A stretch of 64,000 bases of DNA from Cryptomeria japonica (lineage: Eukaryota > Streptophyta > Pinopsida > Cupressales > Cupressaceae), in NCBI RefSeq assembly GCF_030272615.1, contig NC_081407.1:147991744-148055743 (forward strand), in the 5' to 3' direction. Position 1 is the stretch's first letter. Every line of letters begins with the position of its first letter. Of the stretch, positions 10,280-21,306 are shown piece after piece. Both the position numbers and the translations under genes were made by a program. The notes under the pieces were generated by a model, which had not been told where the DNA came from, did no database searches, and saw nothing but the letters and a program-made list of their open reading frames with translations.

Positions 10280-13200
10280 CTAGTCTAGCACGTCATCTAC
10301 CCCCCGATCTTGCTGATCAATGTTTCGGGAAGGCAGGGAACACAGGGAACACGCTAGAGGAGGAACATTCAACATAGCAGATGGAGCTATCACAAGATCC
10401 AAACAAGGGCTATGTTCATGTTCCGAGCCACATTGTTCTTGTCTAGGAGCTAGGATAAGTGCTTTAGAAAATTCGTTAGATAAATGGTTATCAATATCAA
10501 CAAGTTCATATTCACTATCAGAAGCAAGAGGAGTAGCATTTTCATCATGAATAACATTTTCATCTATATCATCATCAAGATTTATAAAAATAGGATCTTT
10601 AACTCGCACAGGATCAAGTCCATCATGCATCTTATGTTTAGGAGATTTAGGCTCAATGTCCGGCTGAGGAGAAAATGGAATAATGCTTGTTGAAGGTGTT
10701 TTTGGAGATTGCAAAGTTTGAGAAGCAGCTGCTTGAGCTCTAAGACGACGCTTTCGTCGGCGTTCATGTGCAGAACGATTTCGTCTAGTCTTAGCAGGAA
10801 GTGGAGAAGATTGAGGAGGAGGAATGTTCTCATCCTTATCACTTGGGTGTTTAGGTTGTGGTCTCTTAGGCTGGATAATAGGAGAAGAAGAAGGTCTCTT
10901 CTCTCTATAAAAAGAAGGAGGAGGGACTGCTCCATACAAAGGAGGAATATTTGGTTTAGGAAGAAGACCAAGTCCATCATGACGAGGAGGTATAGGTCTA
11001 CTCTTAGAAGGTTTATTAGGCATAGACATAATCACATCCATGGGAACGGGTTGGGAATCTTCTTGAGGAAAGACATTAGTTTTATCTTTCAAAGGAAGAA
11101 CTTCCTTCTCAAGAATGATAGGAATGTCAAGTTTAGGTGTTCTAGGTTCATTTAGAGATAGGATCATATCTGTTTTCCACTTTTGATAAGATTTGAAAAG
11201 ATGATCACTTCGTGGAGGAAGAGATTGGAATTGTTTAGGCCAAAAGTAATCAATAGGAATGCTAGAAGTTCTTTCAGCTGGTTTAAACAGACTATGATTG
11301 ACAGTAACAACTTCACCATTATGGGAAAATTTCAAACACTTATGAATAGGAGAAGCAATAGCTTTCATGGAAGATAGCCAAGGATAGCCAAGCTTCACAC
11401 GAAATTGTTCGGAAGATGGAATAATAGCAAAGTTCACATCAAGGGATTTGTTATGGACCTCAATAGGCAATGTAATAGAACCAATTGCAGGAGAAGAAAA
11501 TGCATCAAATAATTTCACAATCACATCTGTTTTGTCATAAATCACTTGATTCAATTGCAAAGTAAAAAGAAATTCTTCAGTAATAACATTAACCATGCAC
11601 GAAGGATCAATAAGCACTCCACAGCAAGGTGTATTCTTGACTTTTGCAACTATGTATAAAGGACCATCAGGTGCCCTAATGGTTTCACTGGAATCAAATA
11701 TGATGGAAGGTTCTTTAGGGTTTTCTCGCTACTCTACAAGGTTAATCACATTTGGAGTCATAGACACAAGACCATCAGATGAAAAAGAGGAATCATTAGT
11801 CTCAATCGCATTAGAGGTATGAGAAGGTAATGGATCAGTGAAAATCTGAAGATTTTGATTAGGAGGAGCTATAGATGTATTGCCTTTATCATTCACTCCA
11901 GGAACAGAAATAGTATTATTATCAATCAAATCTTGAATTTTACCCTTTAAAGAAAAACATTTTTCAGTATCATGCCCAGGCTGACGATGAAATTGACAAA
12001 AAGCTTTGTTATCAAAATAAGGTGAAGTAATCTTTGTAGGATCAATTTGTCTTATAAGAGGAAGAGTAAGCACATTTTGTTCCAATAACTTATTCATAAT
12101 ACTATGCAATGATTCATTCAAAGGAGTATACTTTCTTTCTTTCTTGAAAAATTTAGAAATAGGAGGCACACCTGATGCTGCATTCACATTGTTGTTGATG
12201 ATGTTTTCATTGAATTTGATGGAATCTCTGTTCGGTTTAAACTTTCCAAATGGTTGTTGACTGCTATCACCCTTATCACTCGGAGCCATAGGATGTGATT
12301 GTTCCATTTGACTCACAGTCAGTTGATAATTGTGAAGAGTTGCACACAACTGTTGGAGAGAAGTAAACTCAGAAAACAGAAGTTTGTCTTGAATATCTTT
12401 TTGTAAATTAGAAATAAAGATTCTTTGAATATCATTGTCAGGCACTGGAAAAGAAATTTGAGCATACAAATGCTTATATCTACCAATGAAATCAGTCACT
12501 TTTTCCTTAACACCTTGTTTACAATGCATTAAATCAATCAAAGTAACTTTAGGACTTATATTGTTTTGAAATTGTTGAATGAAAGCATTTGCAAGTTGTT
12601 CGAAAGAAGTAATAGAATAAGAAGGCAACGAGCAATACCATTGTAGGGCTTTGTCTCTTAATGTTCTAGTGAATAGTTTTGCAAGCAACCTTTGGTCATA
12701 AGCAAAATCAGTACATATTGTTTGAAAAGTCTTAACATGTGTTAGAGGATCACCTTTACCATTATAAAGCTCCAAATGCGAGATTTCAACATGTTTAGGA
12801 GGGATAGCTCAAACAATGTCAAGAGAAAGTGGGCTCGCAACGTCAAATGTGGGCACACTAAAATTAGATTGATTCATAGAGGCAATTTGTTGCTGTAAAG
12901 AAGAGACAGTTTGTGCAAGATTGTTAATGGTCGCTTCAGTTGAAGAATTCATATTAGATGTGTTAGATTGAGATGGAGGTGTTATATTATTGAAAGAAGG
13001 TAAAGAGTAAGGTGGTGGGACTCTATGATAATTAGTCATAGGAGATGATTGGACAGGACGAACACTACAAGGAGGAATGGAATGGTTAAACGAATTGCCC
13101 CCTTGCGTCATGTTCATTTGTGGAGATATAATAGGGACACTCATTGAAGGAATGAATGAAGAAGTCGGATTAAATGAAGGAAGAGGGTTAATTGAAGAAG

Positions 13201-13732
13201 AAGGATTGCCCCCATGACTAGTAATCATGGGAGGAATGTCTTGTATTGAAGTAGTCATTATGATTGATGTAAAAGTAGGTATGCTAGCAATAGAAGTCGT
13301 CAAAGGAATAGAATGATTGACTTGAGTAGGAGGTTGTGTATAACCCAAATTTTCAGCACAACTCTTCATAGGCATCACATTCGAATCCACAATGTGTGCA
13401 ATACCACGCAAAATATCAATTCCATTCTTATCACTTTGAAGCATACGCTTTAGACCCTCAATTAAAGGAAGAGCTTGACTATCGGGGTATTCTTGAGACA
13501 TCCATTGTCGAAAATCATCAAATTGGTTATCCAATTTCGAAAGTTGTTCTTCAGAAACCTCATGGAGAGCTTCTTCATCATTAGGAGGATTAGAGGAATT
13601 ACCCATGTCCTCGTTAAAAAGGCTATTCAAATTAGGTTCCATCTCCTCAGTAGTTAAACCTCGGAAAGACTTAATTCTATGGCTTCGTCTAACGGGAATA
13701 GTGTAAGTAGGGCTTATTGTTGTAAAACTCAT
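10280..13732 (-). pseudogene. gag-pro: TRG gag-protease polyprotein with two in-frame stops
   Basis: One minus-strand frame of about 1,150 codons opens at ATG 13732. It is broken only by TGA (12809-12811) and TAG (11729-11731). Part 1 (about 300 residues) is Ser/Pro/Asn-rich. Part 2 begins just before 12775 with the conserved gag region (LYNGKGDPLTHVKTF, LRDKALQWYCSLP). It also has a variant knuckle, CQFHRQPGHDTEKC, in which the second Cys is His, as is usual in Tat-type gag. After the TAG comes a retropepsin-like region with VLIDPSCMVNVI where an active-site Asp-Thr/Ser-Gly would be expected. The last 300 residues are Pro-rich, with a basic cluster (KTRRNRSAHERRRKRRLRAQ) and an acidic tail. 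This tail stands where RT would begin. The stops may be decay or, less likely, recoding sites. Gag identity is firm; protease activity is doubtful. Confidence 0.85.
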
Positions 13733-13859
13733 GCACTAGAGAGAGAGAGAAAGTTTTGAATTTAGAGGTAGCAATTTTCAGTAAAATCAGCCAATCTTCT
13801 GGATTTAAGCTGTTAAATACAATCAGGACAATCTCCCGAAATTTCAGAAAAAATGTCAG

Positions 13860-13890
13860 GGACCGTGGCGCTTCGGAGTGCACACGGTCC
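13860..13890. repeat. GC-rich palindrome, TRG leader copy 1
   Basis: GGACCGTGGCGC is paired with GTGCACACGGTCC. It lies inside the 142-base direct repeat. Confidence 0.8.
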
Positions 13891-14480
13891 CGACAACTTT
13901 TTTCGAAATTCGCAGGGATGAAAGTTATGATGATTTTAGAGCTAATCTGAAAAAATTGAATGATTTTATGATCTGTAGATAGGCCAAATTAAAGTTGCAA
14001 TCTCGAAATTGAACCCTACCAAGATTGTCGAAAAATGCAAAATTTGAATTTTGAAAAAGAGAGGGAAACTGAAATTTTGAATTTTATGATTTTAGAGGGA
14101 ATGTCAAAAGCAATGCAAGTTTTGAAATTTAAGAATTGACTCAATTTCACGCAAAATTCAATTTTGAAAGCGGAAATTAAAGTTGTTGTAATTAAGCATT
14201 TAATTTCAAAAGTCACAAATTGCAAGAATTTAAATAAAGCACTGAAATTTTTAATGAATGCAAACACACTTTTCAGATTTAGGACAGTAAGAAGACAATT
14301 TTGACACAAAATTTCAATTTCAATGATTTTTGAATGTTTAGAAGCCTTAATCCAAGCAATCACAAGACCAACTTTGACTGTAATTTTGAAGGTGTTAAAA
14401 TTGATAAAATCAGCCAAAATTCTGGATTTTAACAGGAAAATACAATAAGATCTCGCTCTCGAAATTTCGGAAAAAATGTC

Positions 14481-14512
14481 GGGGACGATGGCGCTTGGAG
14501 TGCACACGGTCC
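14481..14512. repeat. GC-rich palindrome, TRG leader copy 2
   Basis: GGGGACGATGGCGC is paired with GTGCACACGGTCC. It is the second copy of the module in the leader, 620 bases from the first. Confidence 0.78.
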
Positions 14513-14890
14513 TCGCAACTTTTTTCCAAATTTTTAGGGATGAAAGATATTGTGATTTTATTGCGGAATCCAAAGTTACAGCTGATTTGGAGATGTTTTG
14601 ATTAGTGAAATTGTCGGACAAAGGTTGAATCAAGAGGGTTTCAAAAATTAGGGTTTTGACACTTAACCACTTAATTTTCAAAATTAAAGCATAGATATGA
14701 ATTAATAATTTGTAATAGAAGGGTAGATCTGAAACAAGCATTAACATTTAGACATTTCACAAGCTTAATTACTAAAAAGAAAATTTAGGGTTTTTATGCA
14801 ATTAACCTCTAAAATTTTGCAAAAGATCAACATGGAAATGTAATCAAGGAATCCAATTTTCAGATCTAAGCATGAATAATCAGAAAGGAT

Positions 14891-14910
14891 GTTCACATCA
14901 GGTTCACCAA
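14891..14910 (-). promoter_or_regulatory. Primer binding site of TRG
   Basis: The minus strand reads TTGGTGAACCTGATGTGAAC two bases after the 5' LTR end. It differs from the Ty3-A site at three of 20 positions, so the two families use the same or a similar tRNA. Confidence 0.75.
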
Positions 14911-15287
14911 AATGTAAAGCGGAAAATCGCGATCGAACCCTAGTTGCTCTCCCCTCTTCCAACTCCAAGGAGAGAGAAGGGAGATTCACTAGGGTTGATG
15001 GTTTTCACTTAGGGGAGAGACTTTACATTCAAAAGAGGGGTTGAAACCCACAAGATCCAATCCCACGCAATGCAAGATTGGATGCTAAATGAGTTTCAAG
15101 GGTTATGACAGCAAGGCTACCCTCTTTTGTAAAGAATGTGCATACAAGAATTAAGCTAGGAATGCATAGAAAGTGAGAAAGATTCGCTTATAAACTGAGA
15201 TAGGAATACAGTATGAAGCTGCGGACCTGGAATTAGCAGTAAAATGTCGATACGGCGCTGTCCTGCAAATTTGAGCAAAAGTTGTCA

Positions 15288-15315
15288 GGACGATGGCGCC
15301 CGAGCGCCACGGTCC
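15288..15315. repeat. GC-rich palindrome, TRG 5' LTR
   Basis: GGACGATGGCGCCCG is paired with GCGCCACGGTCC. It lies downstream of the presumed start of transcription. Confidence 0.8.
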
Positions 15316-15781
15316 TCCGAAAAATCCGCGAAACGAAGGGGGATCTGTTCGTCTCTGCACAAGGATTCCAGATCTTCAATTTCAGTCGTGTACCTACAAC
15401 CTACACACAGAAAAGCGAAGACGATTGGGGGGTTAGGGATTAGGGGTTTGCCTTTAGGTCAAACCCCAGTTTTGGAATTAACCAAGAAATGAGCAATGTT
15501 GTAAATGTAAATATCTATAATGTAAAACAAGTACTAATACCTTGTTGTAAGGATATTTGTATCCTTATGTGCGAAGGTTGAGATGTTGTATGTTGTATGT
15601 TGTAGTAGTATGTAGTAAGTGATCTCCTCTTCAATGGTTGAATCCTTGTCTTGAATGCAACACTTAGCCTTGAATGGAGACTTGAAATGATCAATTGCTT
15701 GAAGGAATGCTTGAATGCTTGAATGCTTGAGTATAATTTCCACACTTTTTCCATCATATCGAATGAAAGAGGAAAATGTAG

Positions 15782-15789
15782 TTTATATA
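15782..15789 (-). promoter_or_regulatory. TATA-like box in the TRG 5' LTR
   Basis: TATATAAA on the minus strand is conserved in the other LTR at 9211-9218. It would start the TRG transcript. Confidence 0.5.
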
Positions 15790-15833
15790 CTTGTCAATTA
15801 GGGCTGATAGACCGGGCCCAAAATAGGACCCAA

Positions 15834-15922
15834 GGACCAGGGCGCTGGGCGCCATGGTCCTGGGGGACCAGGGCGCTGGGCACCTTGGTCCTGAAGGACC
15901 AGGGCACTGGGCGCTCTGGTCC
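15834..15922. repeat. Three tandem GGACCA...TGGTCC palindromes, TRG 5' LTR
   Basis: Units at 15834-15860, 15865-15891 and 15896-15922 are each 27 bases, with a period of 31. Each is a hairpin with a GGCGCTGGGCGC-like core. Only one unit is present in the partner LTR. Confidence 0.88.
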
Positions 15923-16094
15923 CACCTCCCGGGACAGCAGGGTGCAAAGGAGGTTCAGGCCAGGGTGCAAGAAAATGCAGTTTTTGGTGTCATGAGCAAG
16001 TTTCGGGGTCTCCATTCAGGTTGCCTGTTGCGTCGCCATCGTGAAGACTGAAATGCAGTCGAAATTGCAAGTGTCACAATTTTAGGACGCTACA

Positions 16095-16524
16095 ACAACG
16101 ACCGATGACAAATCAATCGTTAAATGACAAGATTGAAAATGATAAGGATTGATGATAAAATCGATTGCCAGATGATAAGATTGATAAGAGGACAACAATC
16201 AATGACAAATCGATCACAAGATTGATAGGAGGAGAAAACCCTAATTAGGATTGATGATGTCCAAAATGATGACAAATAAGCACGCACATTGATGCAATAG
16301 GATAAGATCGATCAAAATCATGACTGGATAGTGTTGTCGACAAGACCAAATTTGAGAGCGAGACGAATGAAGAATGTAGAAGAATGACTCGATGCTCACA
16401 AATGATAAAGACCAAGTGCGAAACATAGGAGAAATGTTAATGCGACACAAAAACCTAAAATGAGGCAATGCGCAAATGTTAAAGTATGATTCCGCAAGCG
16501 TTGACCATTTTTAGGTGTCTACAC
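16095..16524 (-). repeat. 5' LTR of Ty3-A, U3-side part
   Basis: It begins with the TRG target duplication (16095-16099) and continues the TGACAA-rich array to about 16230. It ends with GGTGTCTACA, the minus-strand LTR tip TGTAGACACC. Copia gag coding resumes at 16525. Confidence 0.78.
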
Positions 16525-17489
16525 TTTCCATTACCGGATCTAGTAGCAGATTCTCCCATCGATTCATCTCCAGAGTCATCACTTACTCCTTCCTCATCCG
16601 CTATGTAGCATTGTTTACTTTTCTTGAATCTATATCTATTCTTGTTAGTCTTAAAAAACTTCTTAACTCTTTCCTCAAATCTTGCATTCCTTTCAGGACA
16701 TCTAGATGCAAAATGACCAATCTTATTACATGCAAAATATTTAAAAGGTTCTTTCCCTTCATACTTACTTCCTTTCGGTCCTTTAGGTACTCTTCTAGAA
16801 AATAAGGCTTCAAGTTACTCAAATTCTTCATCTTCTTTCCTCATATCTTCCAATTCTTTTGCATATAAGACTTTCCAATCACTCTTGCCAGTAGATGATG
16901 ATGATGATGCATTAAAAGCACGTTCAAATGTTACACCTCCAGAAGATCCAAATTCTTCAAGCTCAAAAGAAGACAATTTCCCAATTAGAATGTCTCTATT
17001 AACTGAAGAGTTTGGCATTGTTCTCAATTCATTTATTGCAATTGCCTTCATCTTGTAAGCCGGTGGAAGGGCTCTCAAGAATTTTGAAACTATTTCATCT
17101 TCACTTAGAAATCCTCAAAAACATTGAATTCCCATAACAATCTCATTTACTATTTCCGTAAACACAACAATTCTTTCATTATCTTCCATTTTTAAATTTT
17201 CATATTTTACCTGGCAGCCGTCAAGTTAAGCAATTTTGACAATAGGATCACCTTCATTCAAACTTTGTAATTTATCCCACATAACCTTTGTTGATGATTT
17301 ATCAGTCAATCCCATGATCTGTTTATCACTAAGTGCACACAAGAGGGCTTCTCTAGCTCTACAATCATTTTTAATATTCTTATCCAAGTCTGCAGGAGCG
17401 AGATTGCCAGATGTCGGATCATAAGGTGTGTATCCTTTCTCAGTGATCTCCCAAATATCCTTTCCAAAACATCTAAGATGAGTCTCCAT
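16525..17489 (-). pseudogene. gag: Copia-1 gag, decayed and truncated
   Basis: A Copia gag of the UBN2 type. The minus frame holds from about 17489 to the breakpoint, with several in-frame stops (for example 17226-17228 and TAA at 16815-16817). Readable parts are ALSDKQIMGLTDKSSTKVMWDKL, then FLRALPPAYKMKAIAINELR, then a knuckle FACNKIGHFASRC whose first Cys has become Tyr, then an acidic Ser/Asp-rich stretch (DEEGVSDDSGDES). It stops where the Ty3-A LTR begins. Its gag resembles that of Copia-2 (32221-33606) in layout, so the two families are related. It is not functional. Confidence 0.85.
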
Positions 17490-17626
17490 TCAAATTTTTC
17501 ATATCCCATAATTTGTTCCATCAAGTTTGGGGATTTCTCTTCTTAAAATAGTTGCGAGTGGATTTGAAGTCTTAGCTGTCATAGGATCTACCTCAAGCAG
17601 TTAAGATTTTGCAAAAGAGGACCAAA

Positions 17627-17638
17627 GCTCTGATACCA
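17627..17638 (-). promoter_or_regulatory. tRNA-iMet primer binding site of Copia-1
   Basis: TGGTATCAGAGC on the minus strand is the usual plant Copia primer site, two bases from the LTR end. Confidence 0.92.
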
Positions 17639-17640
17639 AC

Positions 17641-18886
17641 TGTTAGGATAATCGTTTGAACAACTCAGCAGTGGGGTGAATCAATTGTTAATAGATTATA
17701 TCATTTAATCCACTTAACTGGATTAAGTACCGATAAAGCAGAAACAAATACTGGTAAGCAATAAAACTAAACAATAAAATAGATAATCAACACAATGAAA
17801 CCATACCACATAACACCATTATTTGTATGTGGAAAACCTAGAAAGGGAAAAACCATGGTGGGAAGCCTACCCACAGTCAGATGATACTTCTGCAGAAAGT
17901 ATGTGATACAATGAAGGGCTTGCACATGCAGGAAGGCACACTGCCTAAAGCATACTGCTCATTACAAAAGAGTCTCACTGACTATAGAGAGGCAACAACC
18001 ATCTCAATATAAATGGACAACAATCCAAAATAATGAACTACCAAAGATAGCATCTACCATGCCTAATTACAGTCCCAGTTAAGCTCAATCCCGGAGGCCT
18101 TTGACCTCTTCCTCAATCCCAATTCGATCACCTATGATCGACCAAATCTCCTTCACATATGATATTGCATTTCCAGACCACAAATATCTATTCCATAATC
18201 CCATACCATACCCATGATCTACAATGAGATCTTACATCATTTTATACCAACCCTAAGGCCTAAACCAATTAGGTTGGCCACCTAAAAGATATTACAATAA
18301 TATCATTACATCAATCCATATTACAATGATATGCCATGTTGACTTAAGACCAAAACAATAATAACCAATCCATAGAACATACCGAAACATCCCGGTAACA
18401 TGTCGAGTACACGTTAACATGATATCGGTCCATAACCTAGATAGGTACCAGACCTATTCTGGGTCCACGATGCCAAAGAAATGTCTTCAAGCAATTGAAG
18501 CATGATCAAAGAACATCTTCAGCATCCTGAAAGCCACACCAACACCACTTATGCATCCTGTCAAGATTCCTCAGTGAAAGCTCTGCTGGTTAAACCTTAA
18601 ACCAATGTCGGTAAGGGTTTACAAGAGTGTATGATAGCATCTGATTACCAAGTCAATACCAATTGACCAAAAAATACTCCAGAACATGTAACACATAAAA
18701 TCAAACATACTCCATTGATCCAAACATGTCGGAAGTGTCCAACAGATAGTCTCTTCTATCGGTAATACTAGATCTTCTCCCAGTAACCAAAACCTGTCTA
18801 TCAATAACCAACCATAATAGCTAGTGTTGACATCAATGACAAAACATTAATGCAACACATAATCAATTCATCCATAATGCCAACAG
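17641..18886 (-). repeat. 5' LTR of Copia-1
   Basis: About 1.25 kb. The minus strand starts TGTTGGCATT and ends ...CCTAACA. The tip TGTTGGCA is shared with Copia-2 and NA2. Confidence 0.85.
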
Positions 18887-19239
18887 ACTACACTATACAA
18901 ACAATGAGAGAGAAAATAGAGATGGAGATGGAGATGGGTAAGGTGAGGGATATGGAGAGGAGAGTGAGATATAAAGATAGAGGGGAGTAAGATAGGGATA
19001 GATAGTGATGGAAGAGATAAATATATAGAGGAGAGAGAGGGAAGGGTATGAGAGAAGGAGAAATAGGAATATAAAGATATAGAGAGAGGGGATATACCTG
19101 GATAGAGAGATTGAGAATGATATAAAGATAGAGAGTGATGAAAGAATAAATGTAGAGAGATAGAGATAAAGAAGCAATTAAATTTAGATATAAAGGTGTA
19201 GGAATAAGTAGAGAGGGAGAGATGGGGAGATAGATGGAT

Positions 19240-19273
<34 letters not shown>

Positions 19274-19276
19274 AGG
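18887..19276. repeat. Purine-rich GA tract, left part
   Basis: Almost pure GAGA/GATA sequence on the plus strand, ending in a (GA)n run at about 19245-19270. It continues at 35214 on the other side of Copia-2, whose target duplication AAAGG lies at 19272-19276. Minus-strand Ser/Leu-rich open frames here are artefacts of the repeat. Confidence 0.85.
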
Positions 19277-20825
19277 TGATAGTTCTGATACTTAATATAA
19301 GTACAGATCCAATAGCCAACAAGATGAGAGGGGGGGGTGAATCATACAAACTTAATCATCCATAAAAACATCAGATTCAACCTTGGTAACATATATATCA
19401 GTAATATAACCAAAACTGTTGAACATGCAAACACAAAAGCATATGAACAATATAAACCTCATAACACCAGATTTAACGTGGAAACCCAAATAGGGAAAAA
19501 CCACTATGGGATTTTGGACCCACTAAGAAATATACTCTTCTAGAGTATGCTCGGTTAAAAGCAAATCTTGTTAAAGATTACAAACACATTGCTAGATGTG
19601 ACCCAGTTAAGGGATTTCCCTCAGATCTATTACGATCTTCACTTTGTTAGAAGTGACCTTGTTAAAGGATTTCAAACACTCAATCAGAATGTCACCTTGC
19701 TAGAGGGTTTACATATAAGACTATTAAGTCCACTCGGTTAAGAGATTTTCTGTCACTTTCACAAAATAATAGTAATAAAAATCTATCTGCAACTTCACAT
19801 CTAAAATGCTAAAGCATATTCCTAATTGTTCAATACAATCTAGCCATAGAACTAATCTTGTCTATCTGCTAGGCTTCTATACTCTGTTATTCTAACAGGT
19901 CTTCAATCTTTTGTGCTTGGTAATCACTATGTAGCATCCCTGTGCTTACAATTGCCCGCATGCATTGTTTATCAATAGTTTCCTATTTATAAACAATTAG
20001 GTGACCGCTTAATCTCTTTGATCACATTTCCCATAATCAATCATAGCCATCAGATCTTCAATCTTGTCCAGGTTCAATGCATCTTTCAATCTGAAAACAT
20101 TTTACCCCGCCTTGGAACTTGCATAATAGTCTTGGAACTTGTGTCAGGGTATTGCGGTTCAATCTGAGTTGTAGATCTTCATGCCGACTTTCCATTTCCT
20201 TAGATTCGTTAACAAACTTCTTCCACAACTCACCAATCATTTGATTTGCTCCAGCTCATCAGCTTTCTTCATTAAATACCGCATGTAAACATTTAATGCA
20301 TTCTGTTATAGCTTGGTTGCACCTCAATAACAACTCGGTGAATACTAAGCTCCACTCGGTAGACATTCCGCCTTCATTAACCGATAGCAATAACCTTAGG
20401 GTTTACCGACTAGGTTCCTTAGGGTTTACCAACTAGGTTCTTTGCTTGATAACATAGTATAGTATTATCCTTTACAATTTACAACATATGTATGATGTTA
20501 AAACAATCCAAAACATCATGATCTCATCATTGTTTGACTCGGTAACTTAGTTGCCCATTGAATACCTTATTCATCCCCTTATTCATCATATTTTTTCCTG
20601 TGCCTTTTACTGACATCTTTATAATCTTTATATCATATTTCTCAAGATATGGCAACATCATACTGAATTAGAAAATAAATTTCTTGACATCAATGACAAA
20701 ATAATAATATCAAGATAGTAAAACATCTTTAATCAATTATATCCATAATCATCAACAACCTTCTCAATATCCTTAAGAAATGCCAACAATCTTTCATTGT
20801 CTATTATAATGCAATATTGCCAACA
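19277..20825 (-). repeat. 3' LTR of Copia-2
   Basis: About 1.55 kb, and by eye closely similar to 33671-35208. It is rich in CTCGGT/ACCGAG words. Confidence 0.94.
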
Positions 20826-20848
20826 ATCTCCCCCTTTGGCATTGATGG
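20826..20848 (-). promoter_or_regulatory. Polypurine tract of Copia-2
   Basis: The minus strand reads ATGCCAAAGGGGGAGAT and then the LTR tip TGTTGGCA. The block 20818-20848 is the exact reverse complement of 52548-52578 in NA2. Confidence 0.92.
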
Positions 20849-21306
20849 AAAAACCAATTGATTTGACCTTAAAAGATTCGGATTGCTATGATTTTGAAAT
20901 GCTGAAATGCTCTCCCCCATACATTATACTTCTCCTCATTTCTTTAGTCTTCCCAATCTGTAGTCTGCTCAGTTTTCTCTTAGTCTTCTCCCCTGATAGG
21001 TCTTCTCTCAGTCTTCTCTCCTTTATAGTAGTCTTCTCCCCCTTTGTAGGTCTTCTTCCCCTTTGACAACAATGCCAAAAAAAAAAAAAGAACTAAAACA
21101 TAATTTCTTTATGTAAGAAGTGATTTCCTGCTATTGTGTATCAACTAAGTCTCAGTCAGAGCATTTGTCTTCAATTCTTGTTCCCTATATAATTCTTGTA
21201 TTAATTCCTGTACACTTTTAGAAAACATCCTAAAGTGTATAACTCAGCATCAACTCCCAAAAGATATTCAATAGAGTCATCGAATTGATGCTTTCACCGA
21301 ACTCGG
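20849..21306 (-). other. Copia-2 3' spacer with extra polypurine-like tracts
   Basis: Non-coding. Several pyrimidine-rich blocks (about 20990-21062) read as AAAGGGGGAGAAG-like tracts on the minus strand. There is a poly-A run at about 21076-21089. Confidence 0.6.

Larger units (their letters stand above)
13733..14890 (-). other. TRG 5' leader with a 142-base direct repeat
   Basis: No protein motif is seen; the minus open frame at 14016-14747 is Leu/Ile/Phe-rich without known features. A segment at 13783-13924 is repeated at 14406-14546. Each copy contains the GGACC...GGTCC palindrome (13860-13890; 14481-14512). The leader could hold packaging or dimerisation signals; that is inference. Confidence 0.7.
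8341..16094 (-). mobile_element. TRG: complete non-autonomous gag-protease LTR element
   Basis: Two LTRs (8341-9539 and 14913-16094) end in TG...CA and flank 5.4 kb of internal DNA. The perfect target duplication ACAAC is at 8336-8340 and 16095-16099. Order on the minus strand is 5' LTR, primer site, 1.2-kb leader, one long gag-protease frame, 0.7-kb spacer, polypurine tract, 3' LTR. There is no RT, RNase H or integrase and no room for them. It therefore fits the class of terminal-repeat elements with gag only (TR-GAG). It must borrow polymerase and integrase from another element. The LTRs look nearly identical by eye, so it is the youngest or one of the youngest insertions here. Confidence 0.93.
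14913..16094 (-). repeat. 5' LTR of TRG
   Basis: About 1.18 kb, ending TG...CA. On the minus strand it contains, in order, three palindromes (15922-15834), a TATATAAA box (15789-15782) and a second palindrome (15315-15288). The triple palindrome lies about 45-130 bases upstream of the TATA-like box, a promoter-proximal place. Confidence 0.93.
3389..16524 (-). mobile_element. Ty3-A: minus-strand Ty3-type element, twice interrupted
   Basis: The 5' LTR tip (TGTAGACACC on the minus strand) lies at 16524, inside a Copia gag. The LTR continues to 7339 but is split by TRG (8341-16094). The primer site, a 2-kb leader and gag follow down to about 3389, where E1 interrupts. Protease, RT and the 3' LTR are not in the window. 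The gag type (GNGNPKDHIQAF...SLTGQAMD) is that of Ty3 elements. Confidence 0.8.
16525..18886 (-). mobile_element. Copia-1: 5' end of a minus-strand Copia element
   Basis: Visible are the 5' LTR (17641-18886), an initiator-Met primer site and gag up to the Ty3-A insertion at 16524. The rest would lie beyond Ty3-A, outside the window. The bases CTTTC at 16525-16529 should be the Ty3-A target duplication. Confidence 0.85.

Noticed and set aside
10484-11377. Basic Arg-rich open frames antisense to TRG gag-protease
   Set aside because: Shadow frames of the coding strand; no domain.
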